Shown: piece after piece, positions 8,359 to 17,730 of the stretch
Numbering within the stretch: position 1 is the first letter of the stretch
Layout of the letters: the number at the start of each line of letters is the position of its first letter
Source of the DNA: Borreliella californiensis
GTDB lineage: Bacteria > Spirochaetota > Spirochaetia > Borreliales > Borreliaceae
Direction of reading: 5' to 3'
Assembly: GCF_014205885.1 (NCBI RefSeq)
Contig: NZ_JACHFB010000002.1
Coordinates: 221,965-285,964, forward strand
DNA: 64,000 bases
The notes under the pieces: generated by a model
The model's input: the letters and a program-made list of their open reading frames with translations, nothing else
Database searches by the model: none
What the model was told of the DNA's origin: nothing
Position numbers and translations under genes: made by a program

Positions 8359-9294
8359 TTATTTTACCTCTTTAAATGGTAGAAAATTTTTGAAGTTTTT
8401 GTCAATTAATTCAATGTTATCTTTGTTTTCAAGTATTTCTTTCATGGTTTCATTGTAAAGTCTTTCTTTTGTGATATCGGGATTTTTTAAGTAAGCTTCT
8501 AGTATGGCATTAAAAATTTCTGTGTCTGCTAATGCATTGTTTATTCTGCTTTCTTTGTATCCCCTGGCTTCTTCAATGACTTTTAATGCTTCACCTTTAA
8601 TTTTGGGAACTATTTGATTAAATTCTTTTTTTCCTTCGTTTATGTATTTATTTTTGTCTTGAATGGCAATGTTTACATCTTCAAAAGCTTCGTAAACCTT
8701 TCCTTTTGGGGGTAGGGCATTTCTAATTTGTACTTGCACTACGTCAATTCCTAAATTATAATTGTCTATTATTTCATTCATAGAAGATTTTACACCTTCT
8801 GTTACTCCCACTCTGTTGTCATTTATTATTTCAAAAATAGTATTATCCCCAATCAATCTATTCATTGACGACTTTGCAATATCTTTAATCGTTGTCTCAG
8901 GATCTTCTACTTTAAACTTGAATGAATAAGGATCTCTTATTTTGTATTGTACTAACCATTCAATGTTTATGATATTTAAATCCCCAGTAATAATCATGCT
9001 TTCGTCGCTTGCATTATTATTTTCTCTAATATCGTTTGGAGATATTAGAAACCCAAATTTAATTTCTTGGACTATTTTTACGGGTACAATAAATTTTTCT
9101 TCAATTAATGGAATTTTGACATGTATTCCTGAATCAAGAGTTCTGTTAAGCTTGCCAAGGCGAAGTACAATCGCTTCTTCTGATGGCCCCACTATGAATA
9201 TGTTTGCAATAACTATTATTGATATTAGTATTAAAGTAATAATAATTATTAAATATTCGTAAGTTTTATTAAAAATTTGTTTTATGTCAAACAT
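8359..9294 (-). CDS. hflK: HflK, prohibitin-like regulator of the FtsH protease
   Basis: A 311-aa partner of HflC. One membrane segment lies at about residues 14-36 (IIIITLILISIIVIANIF), followed by the SPFH start VGPSEEAIVLRLGKLNRT. The stretch LNIINIEWLVQYKIRDPYSF is the HflK signature, and a helical C-terminal half follows. It lacks the long Gly-rich N-terminal region of E. coli HflK, so it is shorter than that protein. AGGAG sits six bases before the ATG. The pair forms a two-gene operon ahead of the tRNA-Phe array. Confidence 0.92.
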   Translation of the reverse strand: MFDIKQIFNKTYEYLIIIITLILISIIVIANIFIVGPSEEAIVLRLGKLNRTLDSGIHVKIPLIEEKFIVPVKIVQEIKFGFLISPNDIRENNNASDESMIITGDLNIINIEWLVQYKIRDPYSFKFKVEDPETTIKDIAKSSMNRLIGDNTIFEIINDNRVGVTEGVKSSMNEIIDNYNLGIDVVQVQIRNALPPKGKVYEAFEDVNIAIQDKNKYINEGKKEFNQIVPKIKGEALKVIEEARGYKESRINNALADTEIFNAILEAYLKNPDITKERLYNETMKEILENKDNIELIDKNFKNFLPFKEVK

Positions 9295-9342
9295 TTGCTT
9301 CTCCTAATGTTTTAAATTATTTTTAGTAAGCGAATTTTATCA

Positions 9343-10581
9343 CTACTTTTTAGATTTGATAAAAGTTATTGTTTCGATTTTATTATTCTGAATTTCCTTA
9401 ATAAAATATTCTCCATCAGTTGTTTTTACGGTTTCATTTTTTGTTGGTATTTTGTCCAGTAAATCTATTAAATATCCCCCAATTGTGTTTGTATATTCTT
9501 TATGTTTAATAGATATTCCAATTGCCTCTTCAATCTCGTCGAAAGTAGTTTCTCCAAGTATTGAGTAAGTATTGTCGTTAATTTGGGTAATTAGAGGCTT
9601 TTCCTCTGTAATGTCGTATTCGTCAGATATTGCTCCAAAAATTTTTTCTACAATGTCTTCTATTGTAAGTATTCCTGAAAAACCACCATACTCATCTATT
9701 ACGATTGCCATTATTTTTTGTTTTTTCCTCATAATATCTAGTATGTCTTTTATTCTTTTGTTTTGTTGTACAAATACAGCCGGTTTAATAAATTGAGAAA
9801 CGTTTTTATTCATATCTTTTTTATTAACTTCTATTAGATCTTTAGCTATTAAAATTCCAATTATCTGTTCTCTGCTTTGTCCTTTGTATATAGGGATTCT
9901 AGAATATCCTTCTTCTTTGATCAATTTGATTACATCTTTTAGCTTTGATGAGCTTGAGAGTGAAAAAACCTCTGTTCTGTGAGTCATAATTTCAGAAGCT
10001 CTTACCTGATCTATGTCTAACATTTTTTGCATAAATATTCTAGAGTCGTTTTTTAAAATCCCTAAACTTCCTGCTAAAGAGAGCATATTTTTTATGCTCT
10101 CTTTAGTCATTTGATAGCTAGCCTTAACTTTAAAGAGATTTAATATTTTTTTTATTATTTTGTTTATTATATATATTAGTGGAGTAAATATAAAAATTAG
10201 TGGTGTTAAAAAAAATGAAGTAGATAGAGCAATGATTTCATTGTTTAGAATTGCAATTTGTTTTGGAAGTATTTCTGCAAAAATTAGAACGATTATTGTT
10301 ATTAGGCCCGTTGATATTGCAAGTGCGCTGTTTCCGTATTTTTCAAGTACAAATTTTGTTGTAAGTGTACTTGCAACAATATTTGATATATTGTTGCCAA
10401 TAAGAATAGTAGTAATTAATTTTGAAGGAGATTGAAGCAAATTATACACCGATATTCCTGATTTTCCTTTTTTTTTTATATCTTGTATCTGAATTATGCT
10501 TAAAGAAGTATAAGCTGTTTCAGATGCTGAGAAAATAGCAGATAATATTATAAATAGTAGTATTACGATTAATTCTAACAT
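9343..10581 (-). CDS. CNNM/CorC (HlyC) family membrane protein with CBS domains
   Basis: A 412-aa protein. Residues 1-160 are a DUF21/CNNM transmembrane domain: a hydrophobic first helix, then SASETAYTSLSIIQ with the family's acidic/Ser motif, and further helices near residues 58-80, 90-110 and 118-140. Two CBS domains follow (about 195-315), including IMTHRTEVFSLSSSSKLKDV and AIVIDEYGGFSGILTIEDIVE. A CorC/HlyC C-terminal domain starts near 330 (YSILGETTFDEIEEAIGI). Members are linked to magnesium or other cation export; the old name haemolysin is misleading. It stands as a single gene between tRNA-Cys and hflK. Confidence 0.9.
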   Translation of the reverse strand: MLELIVILLFIILSAIFSASETAYTSLSIIQIQDIKKKGKSGISVYNLLQSPSKLITTILIGNNISNIVASTLTTKFVLEKYGNSALAISTGLITIIVLIFAEILPKQIAILNNEIIALSTSFFLTPLIFIFTPLIYIINKIIKKILNLFKVKASYQMTKESIKNMLSLAGSLGILKNDSRIFMQKMLDIDQVRASEIMTHRTEVFSLSSSSKLKDVIKLIKEEGYSRIPIYKGQSREQIIGILIAKDLIEVNKKDMNKNVSQFIKPAVFVQQNKRIKDILDIMRKKQKIMAIVIDEYGGFSGILTIEDIVEKIFGAISDEYDITEEKPLITQINDNTYSILGETTFDEIEEAIGISIKHKEYTNTIGGYLIDLLDKIPTKNETVKTTDGEYFIKEIQNNKIETITFIKSKK

Positions 10582-10665
10582 ATATGTATTATTTTAATTT
10601 ATCTTTAATAAAAATGCTTTAAGTTATGCCCTTAAGTATAAAAATATTTTTGACTTGACCTTAAA

Positions 10666-10738
10666 AGGCGCTGACCGGAATCGAACCGGCGAATCAAAGT
10701 TTTGCAGACTTCTCCCTTAGCCACTTGGGTACAGCGCC
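10666..10738 (-). tRNA. tRNA-Cys (GCA)
   Basis: A 73-base cloverleaf on the minus strand. The acceptor GGCGCTG/CAGCGCC pairs throughout, the anticodon loop is CTGCAAA with anticodon GCA, and the T arm CCGGT/ACCGG type encloses TTCGATT. The discriminator is U, as expected for tRNA-Cys. CCA is not encoded. Confidence 0.96.
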
Positions 10739-10752
10739 TTGTAACATTGCTT

Positions 10753-10781
10753 AGTTTATTAAAAAAATAAAAAATTGTAAA
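10753..10781 (-). promoter_or_regulatory. Probable tRNA-Cys promoter
   Basis: On the minus strand TTTACA (10776-10781) and TAAACT (10753-10758) are separated by 17 bases. The tRNA begins 14 bases after the -10 box, which suits a tRNA transcript with a short leader. Confidence 0.5.
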
Positions 10782-10852
10782 TATATTTTCTATTGAAGCA
10801 TAATTTTGAATTTCTTAGCTATTTTTATTAGTTTTATGTAAAATTTTAATGT

Positions 10853-12379
10853 ATGAATAAAAAACTTAATGAAGTTTTATTAAAGTTAGATCAAAATTTA
10901 ATAAAATGTATAAAAGGTTCTCTTGATTTAGAAATATCGGGAGTTACTTATAGTTCTAAATTGGTTTTGCCCAAGTTTGTGTTTTTTGCTCTTCCAGGAG
11001 TTCATTTTGATGGGCATGATTTTATTGAAATCGCAATTCAAAAGGGTAGCAATGTTGTTGTGTGTTCACGAGATGTGGATTTTTACAGTCCCAATGTTAC
11101 TTATATTAAGGTAGATGATTTTAACATAAGAAAATTTATGTCTAATTTTTCAAATATTTTTTATGATGAGCCTTCAAAAAAGTTAAAAGTTATTGGTGTC
11201 ACTGGCACTGACGGTAAAAGTTCTGTTTGTTATTATATATATCTGCTTTTAAGGAAAAAGGGTGTTAAAGTGGGTTTTATATCGACGGTATTTTTTGATG
11301 ATGGGAGTGGGAGCTTGATTAAAAATCCTTACAGACAATCAACTCCTGAGTCTACAGAAATACATTCATTTTTAAGCAGCATGGTTAAGAATGAAGCTCA
11401 ATATGCAATTCTTGAATCTACTTCTCATGGACTTGACCTTGAAACAGCAAGGCTTATTGATGTTAATTATTTTGCAGTTGTTTTTACTAATATTGGGCAT
11501 GAACATCTTGAATTTCATGGTACAATTCAAAATTATTTAAATGTCAAGTTAGGTCTTTTCCGGTCTGTTAGTGATGCTGCTGGTTTTGGAGTTATTAATC
11601 TTGATGACTTTTATTCTTCTGATTTTAAAAATGCTGTTAAAAAATCTTTTACTTATAGCTTAAAAAGCAGTAAAGCAGATTTTTTTGTCAGTTCTATTGA
11701 TGAGAAAACCAATTCTACCAGGTTTGAATTTTATCACAAGGGGGTTAAATATTTTGCTAATGTTAACCTGCTGGGGAGTTTTAATGTTGAGAATGTAATG
11801 GCTGCTCTTATTTTGGTTTCTCAAATTTTAAATAGCGATATTCAAGATATTGTTGATAAGCTTATTTACATTAAAAGTCTTAATGGGCGTATGGGTAGTA
11901 TTAATTTAGGTCAAAATTTTTCTGTAATAATTGATTATGCTCACACTCCTGGTGCTTTTTCTAAACTTTTTCCTATTTTTAAAAGATTTGCTGTCAATAG
12001 ATTGATTTCTGTTTTTGGATCTGCAGGAGAAAGAGATATTGAAAAAAGAGTTTTGCAAGGGCAAATTGCAGATATTTATTCTGATTTGATAGTGCTTTGC
12101 GATGAAGATCCAAGAGGCGAGAATAGTATGTGTATAATTGAAGACATTGCAAAGGGAATTGTGAATAAAGTTGTAAATCAGGATCTATTTTTTATTCCTG
12201 ATAGAAAGCAGGCTATTGAAAAAGCAATAAGTCTTGCAAAGGTAGGAGATTTGGTTGTGGCTTTGGGAAAAGGTCATGAAAGTTCAATAATTTATAAAAA
12301 TAGAGAAGTTCTTTGGAATGAAGAAGAGGTAGTTAAAAATGCTATTTTAAGTTTAGAAAAATCAGAAAAGGAGAAGTGA
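10853..12379 (+). CDS. murE: UDP-MurNAc-tripeptide ligase MurE
   Basis: A 508-aa Mur ligase that adds the third amino acid to the UDP-MurNAc dipeptide in the cytoplasm. Domains run in order: an N-terminal UDP-binding part (about 1-105), the central ATPase with GVTGTDGKSS near residue 118 and the STPESTEIHSF and ESTSHGLD motifs, and a C-terminal domain with DYAHTPGAF, FGSAGERD and GKGHE. Where meso-DAP enzymes have DNPR, this one reads CDEDPRGEN near residue 417. Borrelia peptidoglycan is known to contain ornithine at this position, so ornithine is the likely substrate. No Shine-Dalgarno is present; TAAAAT lies at 10839-10844, so the message may be almost leaderless. ddl follows two bases later. 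Confidence 0.95.
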   Translation: MNKKLNEVLLKLDQNLIKCIKGSLDLEISGVTYSSKLVLPKFVFFALPGVHFDGHDFIEIAIQKGSNVVVCSRDVDFYSPNVTYIKVDDFNIRKFMSNFSNIFYDEPSKKLKVIGVTGTDGKSSVCYYIYLLLRKKGVKVGFISTVFFDDGSGSLIKNPYRQSTPESTEIHSFLSSMVKNEAQYAILESTSHGLDLETARLIDVNYFAVVFTNIGHEHLEFHGTIQNYLNVKLGLFRSVSDAAGFGVINLDDFYSSDFKNAVKKSFTYSLKSSKADFFVSSIDEKTNSTRFEFYHKGVKYFANVNLLGSFNVENVMAALILVSQILNSDIQDIVDKLIYIKSLNGRMGSINLGQNFSVIIDYAHTPGAFSKLFPIFKRFAVNRLISVFGSAGERDIEKRVLQGQIADIYSDLIVLCDEDPRGENSMCIIEDIAKGIVNKVVNQDLFFIPDRKQAIEKAISLAKVGDLVVALGKGHESSIIYKNREVLWNEEEVVKNAILSLEKSEKEK

Positions 12380-12380
12380 T

Positions 12381-13466
12381 GTGAAGAAAAATCTTATGTT
12401 AATATTTGGTGGCGTTTCTTTTGAGCATGAAATTTCTTGCAAATCTGCTTATAGCATTTATTTAGCTCTTTTAGATTTAAATAAATACAATATTTATCCT
12501 GTTTATATTGATAAGTGTACAGGTGTTTGGTATTTATTAGATTCTGTTTCTGATCCCCCAAAGCCTATTAATATAGATGTTTTGCCCATTGTTAGTTTCT
12601 TACCAGGTATTGGCATTTTTTCAAATAATAAAAACCTTGAGATTGATGTTGTTTTTCCCATTGTCCATGGAAGGACCGGTGAGGATGGTGCTATTCAAGG
12701 AGTTTTAAAAGTTATGGACATTCCCTGTGTTGGTGCTGGTATTATGGGAAGTGCTATTTCTAGTAATAAGTATTTTTGCAAACTTTTACTTAAAAGTTTT
12801 GATATCCCATTGGTGCCTTTTATTGGATTTAGACAACATGATTATTTATTAGATAAAGAAGAAGTAAAAAGAAATGTAAAGGAGGCTTTAGGCTATCCTG
12901 TTATTGTTAAGCCTGCAGTATTAGGCTCTTCAATTGGAATAAATGTAGCTTACAGTGAAAATCAGATTGAATCTTTTATTAAAGAAGCTTTAAAGTATGA
13001 TCTTACCATTGTAATAGAGAAGTTTATTGAGGCTAGAGAGATTGAATGTTCTATTGTTGGGAATGAAAAGATGAAGATATTTTCTCCCGGGGAAGTTGTT
13101 GTGCAAGATTTTATATTTTATGATTATGATGCTAAATATTCTGTTATTCCTGGAAATTCTATTATTTTTAATATTCCCGCACATCTTGAGACAAATCAGT
13201 TGTTAAGCATTAAAGAATATGCCTTTCTTGCTTATAAGAATCTAGAACTCAGAGGTATGGCAAGAGTTGATTTTTTTGTGGAAAAAAAATCAGGAACTAT
13301 TTATCTTAATGAAATAAACACTATTCCAGGATTTACCGATGTATCTATGTTTGCTAAAATGTGTAGTCATGATGGTCTTCAGTTTAAAGATCTAGTAGAT
13401 AATTTAATCGATTATGCTTTTCAAAGTTACATTAATAGGAAAAAAGGGATTAATTTTGAAGATTAA
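12381..13466 (+). CDS. ddl: D-alanine-D-alanine ligase
   Basis: A 361-aa ATP-grasp ligase joining two D-Ala residues for the peptidoglycan stem. The N-terminus carries FGGVSFEHEISCKSA, followed by VFPIVHGRTGEDGAIQG, then the ATP-grasp motif VIVKPAVLGSSIGI, and near the end the metal/product site GMARVDFFVEK and LNEINTIPGF. It starts with GTG at 12381, with AAAGGAG upstream inside murE; an ATG two bases earlier is in another frame and meets a stop at once. It forms a murE-ddl operon, and alr elsewhere in this window would supply D-Ala. It ends six bases before a convergent gene. Confidence 0.95.
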   Translation: MKKNLMLIFGGVSFEHEISCKSAYSIYLALLDLNKYNIYPVYIDKCTGVWYLLDSVSDPPKPINIDVLPIVSFLPGIGIFSNNKNLEIDVVFPIVHGRTGEDGAIQGVLKVMDIPCVGAGIMGSAISSNKYFCKLLLKSFDIPLVPFIGFRQHDYLLDKEEVKRNVKEALGYPVIVKPAVLGSSIGINVAYSENQIESFIKEALKYDLTIVIEKFIEAREIECSIVGNEKMKIFSPGEVVVQDFIFYDYDAKYSVIPGNSIIFNIPAHLETNQLLSIKEYAFLAYKNLELRGMARVDFFVEKKSGTIYLNEINTIPGFTDVSMFAKMCSHDGLQFKDLVDNLIDYAFQSYINRKKGINFED

Positions 13467-13472
13467 TTTAGA

Positions 13473-15737
13473 TTAATTTAATTTTAAATTTTTTAGATTT
13501 TCAATCTCTTTATCATCTTTTAGTTTGAAGTATTCAAGATTTTTATATTTTTCTGCTTTAGGCAATATTCCTGAATATTTTATTTTATAAGAGTAATTTA
13601 TTCTTATATTTTTTTCTTCTGTATTATTAGTTTTATTGTAAATTTTAACTTGATTTTTTTTAATATGGATATTTGCAAATGCTTCATATGCTATATCGTC
13701 TTGAGATTTAAGAGTAAATGCAATTGTTGTTTTTTTAGAGTTAATGTTTTTAAGTGAAAAAATAATTTTATTAGCTAGTATTTTATAAGGAGTATTGCTT
13801 TGATAAATTATTAGTTTGGATGCGTTTTTAAAATGCAGCTCGATTTGATTTGCAATTTTTTGAGTAACCAAATCGATGCTATAAACAGCTCTTTCTGCTA
13901 TATCTATTTTTTTAAAATCAATATTCATTAGCTCGTCATCAGCGTCAATGTTGGTTTCTAATGTTTTTTCGTTTGCTTGTAAGGTTAGATTAAAGTCATT
14001 TGAAATTATTTGAATAGGATGTTTCTTGCTTTTTGGATATTCAATTTTTATTTTATTTATTTTTTCTGGAAAGCTAACCGTTTGTTCTATTTGTATTGCA
14101 TGCTCTTTTTTATCAATATTGCTAGATATTATGATTATGGTTATTAAAAAAAAAGTTACAAGACCAAGTTTTTCAACTTTTTTTAAATTTTGTTTAATTT
14201 TTGGGAGTTTGGATTTTAAATGTTTTGAGATATTAATAAATATGGTAGAGAAGAGACAAATTGATATTAGATAGCTTAGCGTAAGTGTATTTTTGATTGA
14301 TGTAGTATTTTGTATTAATGTTATTAATACAAAATTGATTATCCAAATGATTAATACGATTATTTTTCGAATAATAGTATTTTTGTTTGGTTTTATTAAC
14401 AATAAAATGCTTTTTATGATAATTATTAAGATAAATTCTATTTTAACAAACATTAATATTATTAGTTCAATAATAGAGGTTGATATTGCTAGGTATTTAA
14501 GTTGTCTGTAATTTAAATATATTGTGAAATTATATGTAAAAAGAGACAAAATATTATGTATGAGTAAAGTTGCAAAAAAGGTTATTAGATATTTGGGATT
14601 TGTTATGCTGTAAAGAGTTGTGTTTTCATAGCCAGCAAATATTTTATTTGTAAGCAACAAGGATAAATAAGTGCTTACAAATAAAGTAAAAAACAATCTT
14701 ACTAATTTGTAGTAATTATTTTTTACTTTTTTCATAACCAATCCGGCTTCTTTAAATTTTCTAATAAATACAATTATAATTAAGTTATAGCAAATGTAGA
14801 TTAATGATATTAAAGCAATTTCATTAATTATTATTTTTTTAAAAGGCGTATCAATTACAATATAGTGTATTTCATTGACATTTTTACTTTTGTACTCACT
14901 GGTTAATGCTTCTTCGATTGATTTGTAAATTTCAAAAATAGTATTTTTATTTCGAGCTAATATAGGATTTAAATTGTTATTTATTATTAAAAAAGGTATA
15001 GATTCATCACGATATAGATTGTATAAATTGTTTGATTTTTTCTCAGTTATTTTTGATGTATTAAAATCAAGTTTATTCTTTTCAAAGGTTTTTATAATAG
15101 CTTTTAAAAATTCCAAATTTGTTTTTGAATTTGTTATGAAAGATTCATTTTCTAAGTAAATTTTATTTTTTATTCTATTTTCATTTAACATTAAGTATAT
15201 TGTATTTGTATTTTTCCCTAAATACTTATTGCTAAGTAGAATCCTGCTGCTAATTATTGTATTTTGCTCTAAAGAATCATCCTCAACAAAAAAAAAATTT
15301 ATATTGTTTTTAGGGTTAGTATTTTTAAGTTTATTTAAAAGCTCAATTGCAATTCCAATTGCTAAATTATTTTTTAAATTATTTTGTATTTTAATTGGAA
15401 TGATCATATTATAAGTATTTGCGTTTTTTCCTTTGATTTTAGAATGTATTATTTTTTGTGAATATCCAATAAATCCAATTTCTTGTAAAGAATATTCCAT
15501 ATATTTAACTTCGTTTGTATTAAAATATTTTTTTATATAATTAAAAGTGTTTATTATTTTTTCTTGTCTTTCATTTAGTTGATGAATTTTCCTAATATGC
15601 GTTTTTATGCTCTTTTCAGTTACTATGTTTGTAATTTTATTGCTTGAATTGAATACATTTTTTTCCATTTTATTTGGTACAATAGAGGAGCCTGTTGAGC
15701 CAAGCAATAAAAATGATAACAATATATTAATTATCAT
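13473..15737 (-). CDS. Polytopic membrane protein with degenerate M28-peptidase-like domain
   Basis: A 754-aa protein I do not recognise by name. It has an N-terminal hydrophobic segment (1-18), an extracytoplasmic domain (about 40-300), a block of about seven or eight membrane helices (305-545) and a second soluble region (550-754). Within the first domain, NTYNMIIPIKIQNNLKNN, NLAIGIAIELLNKLKNT, NINFFFVEDDSLEQN and SSRILLSNK follow the core of M28 aminopeptidases. The metal ligands expected there (HxD, GAxDN, EE) are absent or altered, so catalysis is doubtful. The layout of an M28 lobe followed by many helices resembles ER metallopeptidase 1. Its start overlaps the end of rel by 11 bases, making it the last gene of prfA-prmC-rel. 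Confidence 0.75.
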   Translation of the reverse strand: MIINILLSFLLLGSTGSSIVPNKMEKNVFNSSNKITNIVTEKSIKTHIRKIHQLNERQEKIINTFNYIKKYFNTNEVKYMEYSLQEIGFIGYSQKIIHSKIKGKNANTYNMIIPIKIQNNLKNNLAIGIAIELLNKLKNTNPKNNINFFFVEDDSLEQNTIISSRILLSNKYLGKNTNTIYLMLNENRIKNKIYLENESFITNSKTNLEFLKAIIKTFEKNKLDFNTSKITEKKSNNLYNLYRDESIPFLIINNNLNPILARNKNTIFEIYKSIEEALTSEYKSKNVNEIHYIVIDTPFKKIIINEIALISLIYICYNLIIIVFIRKFKEAGLVMKKVKNNYYKLVRLFFTLFVSTYLSLLLTNKIFAGYENTTLYSITNPKYLITFFATLLIHNILSLFTYNFTIYLNYRQLKYLAISTSIIELIILMFVKIEFILIIIIKSILLLIKPNKNTIIRKIIVLIIWIINFVLITLIQNTTSIKNTLTLSYLISICLFSTIFINISKHLKSKLPKIKQNLKKVEKLGLVTFFLITIIIISSNIDKKEHAIQIEQTVSFPEKINKIKIEYPKSKKHPIQIISNDFNLTLQANEKTLETNIDADDELMNIDFKKIDIAERAVYSIDLVTQKIANQIELHFKNASKLIIYQSNTPYKILANKIIFSLKNINSKKTTIAFTLKSQDDIAYEAFANIHIKKNQVKIYNKTNNTEEKNIRINYSYKIKYSGILPKAEKYKNLEYFKLKDDKEIENLKNLKLN

Positions 15738-17730
15738 AATTTTTAATATCTTCTTCTATTTGCATTACTTGTAAGATATTTGGGTTTTCTTTTAAAGCAG
15801 AAATAATTTTTGTTATATTTTTAGTATTTGATGAGACTATTATATTTGTTATTCCATGACCATTTCCGCAGTCTTCTATTTTTTCGCTAATAAGTCTTAC
15901 GTCATTGAGTGTGAAAATGTTTTCAAGATAGCTAAATATCCCTTTAAGTTCTTTTAAGAGCAAAATAATGTGATGCACTTTTCGAGTTGGTGTTGCTTCC
16001 CACTCAACTTCAATCAATTGGGGTTTTTTATAGAATTTAATCTTTTGGCAATTTTCATTGTGTACTATTATTTCGTCTTTATGTATTATTCCAATAATAT
16101 CTTCACCTGTTGTTGGGCTGCATTCAGGATCTATTGCAATTCTTTTTATTTTGGTTTTGGTATAAGATTTAAATAAGCTGAAAAGCTTTCTTTGCTCTTT
16201 GTTTGCTCCAACAAGATACGCAATAATATTGTTGTCTACAAAAATTGTATTGTCATTTTTGTTAAGCCACGATCTAATTTTTGATCGAGCCCTTTTTGTT
16301 CTTACGCTGTTTAGCCATATTACATCCGGTTTTGAGTCTTTTGATGTGAATATTTCAACAATTTGTTCATTTTTAAGTGGTTTTGTGATTGAGCTTATTT
16401 TTCCATTTATTTTTGCATAAAGAGCCTGATCTCCAATATCTGTGTGAATTATGTATGCAAAATCAATTGAATTTGATCCAAAGGGAAGCTCTACTACTTC
16501 TCCTTCTGGAGTGTAAACATATATAAATGTATTTAATAGCTCTTTGTGTATGTCATTCATTGAATATTGGCTTTTGTTGGCCGATTCTTGCTGCCATTTT
16601 TTTATTCGGTTTATAAATGAAAGATCGTCAGCCTTAAGTTCAATTTGTTCTTTGTATATCCAGTGGGCTGCAACTCCATAATTAGCAATTCTGTCCATTT
16701 CTTCTGTTCGAATTTGTATTTCAATAAGCTGGTTATCCTCAGGTATTCTTACGGTGGTATGTAGTGATTGATATTTATTTTCTTTGGGGCTTGCAATATA
16801 GTCTTTAAGTCTTCCTGGGATTGGTTTCCACACTCGGTGAACAATTTCTAATATTTCATAACATTCTTTTTGTTTTTTGCAAATTATTCTTATTCCTAGA
16901 GTATCAAAAATTTGAGTAAGCTTGTTTGTTCTTGTTTGCATTTTTCTAAATATCGAATAAAAGTGTTTTGATCTTACTGTAATTTCTGCTTCAATTCCGC
17001 TTTTTTGAAGTTCTTTTTCTATTGATAATTTGCCTTTGTATAATTTTTTTTCTCTTTCTATTTTTGTTTCAGATAAAAAATTTTTTATTTCTTTATAGTC
17101 TTTAGGGTAAAGATGCTTAAATGAAAGATCTTCAAGATATGTTTTAAGAGATGATATTCCAAGGCGTTCTGCTATTGGAACGTAAGTTGAAAGGCAATCT
17201 TTTGCAATCCTATCTTGTCTGTTTTTGGGCAAATAAGAGAGAGTTGTCATATTATGAAGTTTATCTGCTAGTTTTATTATTATTATTCTAATGTCATGTG
17301 TCATTGCAAAAAACATTTTTGAGATAGTATTAGCCTCTTTTATGCTTCTTGTTTTATTATGTAAATCATGAATTTTAGTTACACCGTCGATTAGGCTTAA
17401 AATTTCTTCGTCAAATTCTTTTACGATTTCTTCTTTTTCAATATTTGTATCTTCAAGTACGTCATGCAGTAGCCCAGCAATAGTTGCTTTAAAGTCTAGT
17501 TGAAATTTGGCAAGGAATAATGAAACCATTATTGGATGAATAATGTAAGGCTCCCCACTTTCTCTGTATTGACCATAGTGGAGCTGTTCTGCTATTTCTA
17601 GAGCTTTGAATATGTTTTTCCGTTCAAATTCATCTTTGTAAGTATTCTCAACAGTTTTTTTAAAAATATTTCTAGCTTTTTCAAGATCATTTATCTTTAT
17701 TAAATGTGCAATCTCGTATGCTTGTATCAT
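15727..17730 (-). CDS. rel: Bifunctional (p)ppGpp synthetase/hydrolase Rel
   Basis: A 667-aa stringent-response enzyme. The order is: HD hydrolase (GQYRESGEPYIIHPIMV, LLHDVLEDTNI, KLADKLHNMTTL), synthetase with KSHFYSIFRKMQ-like helix start near HFYSIFRKMQ and YQSLHTTVR, EIQIRTEEMDRIANYGVAAH, then a TGS domain (VYTPEGEVVELPFGSNSIDF) and a C-terminal ACT-like region. Both halves keep their key motifs, so it should make and degrade (p)ppGpp. It begins 44 bases inside prmC and overlaps the following membrane-protein gene by 11, so the four genes form one transcription unit. dksA, its usual partner in stringent control, is also in this window. Confidence 0.95.
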   Translation of the reverse strand: MIQAYEIAHLIKINDLEKARNIFKKTVENTYKDEFERKNIFKALEIAEQLHYGQYRESGEPYIIHPIMVSLFLAKFQLDFKATIAGLLHDVLEDTNIEKEEIVKEFDEEILSLIDGVTKIHDLHNKTRSIKEANTISKMFFAMTHDIRIIIIKLADKLHNMTTLSYLPKNRQDRIAKDCLSTYVPIAERLGISSLKTYLEDLSFKHLYPKDYKEIKNFLSETKIEREKKLYKGKLSIEKELQKSGIEAEITVRSKHFYSIFRKMQTRTNKLTQIFDTLGIRIICKKQKECYEILEIVHRVWKPIPGRLKDYIASPKENKYQSLHTTVRIPEDNQLIEIQIRTEEMDRIANYGVAAHWIYKEQIELKADDLSFINRIKKWQQESANKSQYSMNDIHKELLNTFIYVYTPEGEVVELPFGSNSIDFAYIIHTDIGDQALYAKINGKISSITKPLKNEQIVEIFTSKDSKPDVIWLNSVRTKRARSKIRSWLNKNDNTIFVDNNIIAYLVGANKEQRKLFSLFKSYTKTKIKRIAIDPECSPTTGEDIIGIIHKDEIIVHNENCQKIKFYKKPQLIEVEWEATPTRKVHHIILLLKELKGIFSYLENIFTLNDVRLISEKIEDCGNGHGITNIIVSSNTKNITKIISALKENPNILQVMQIEEDIKNYDN

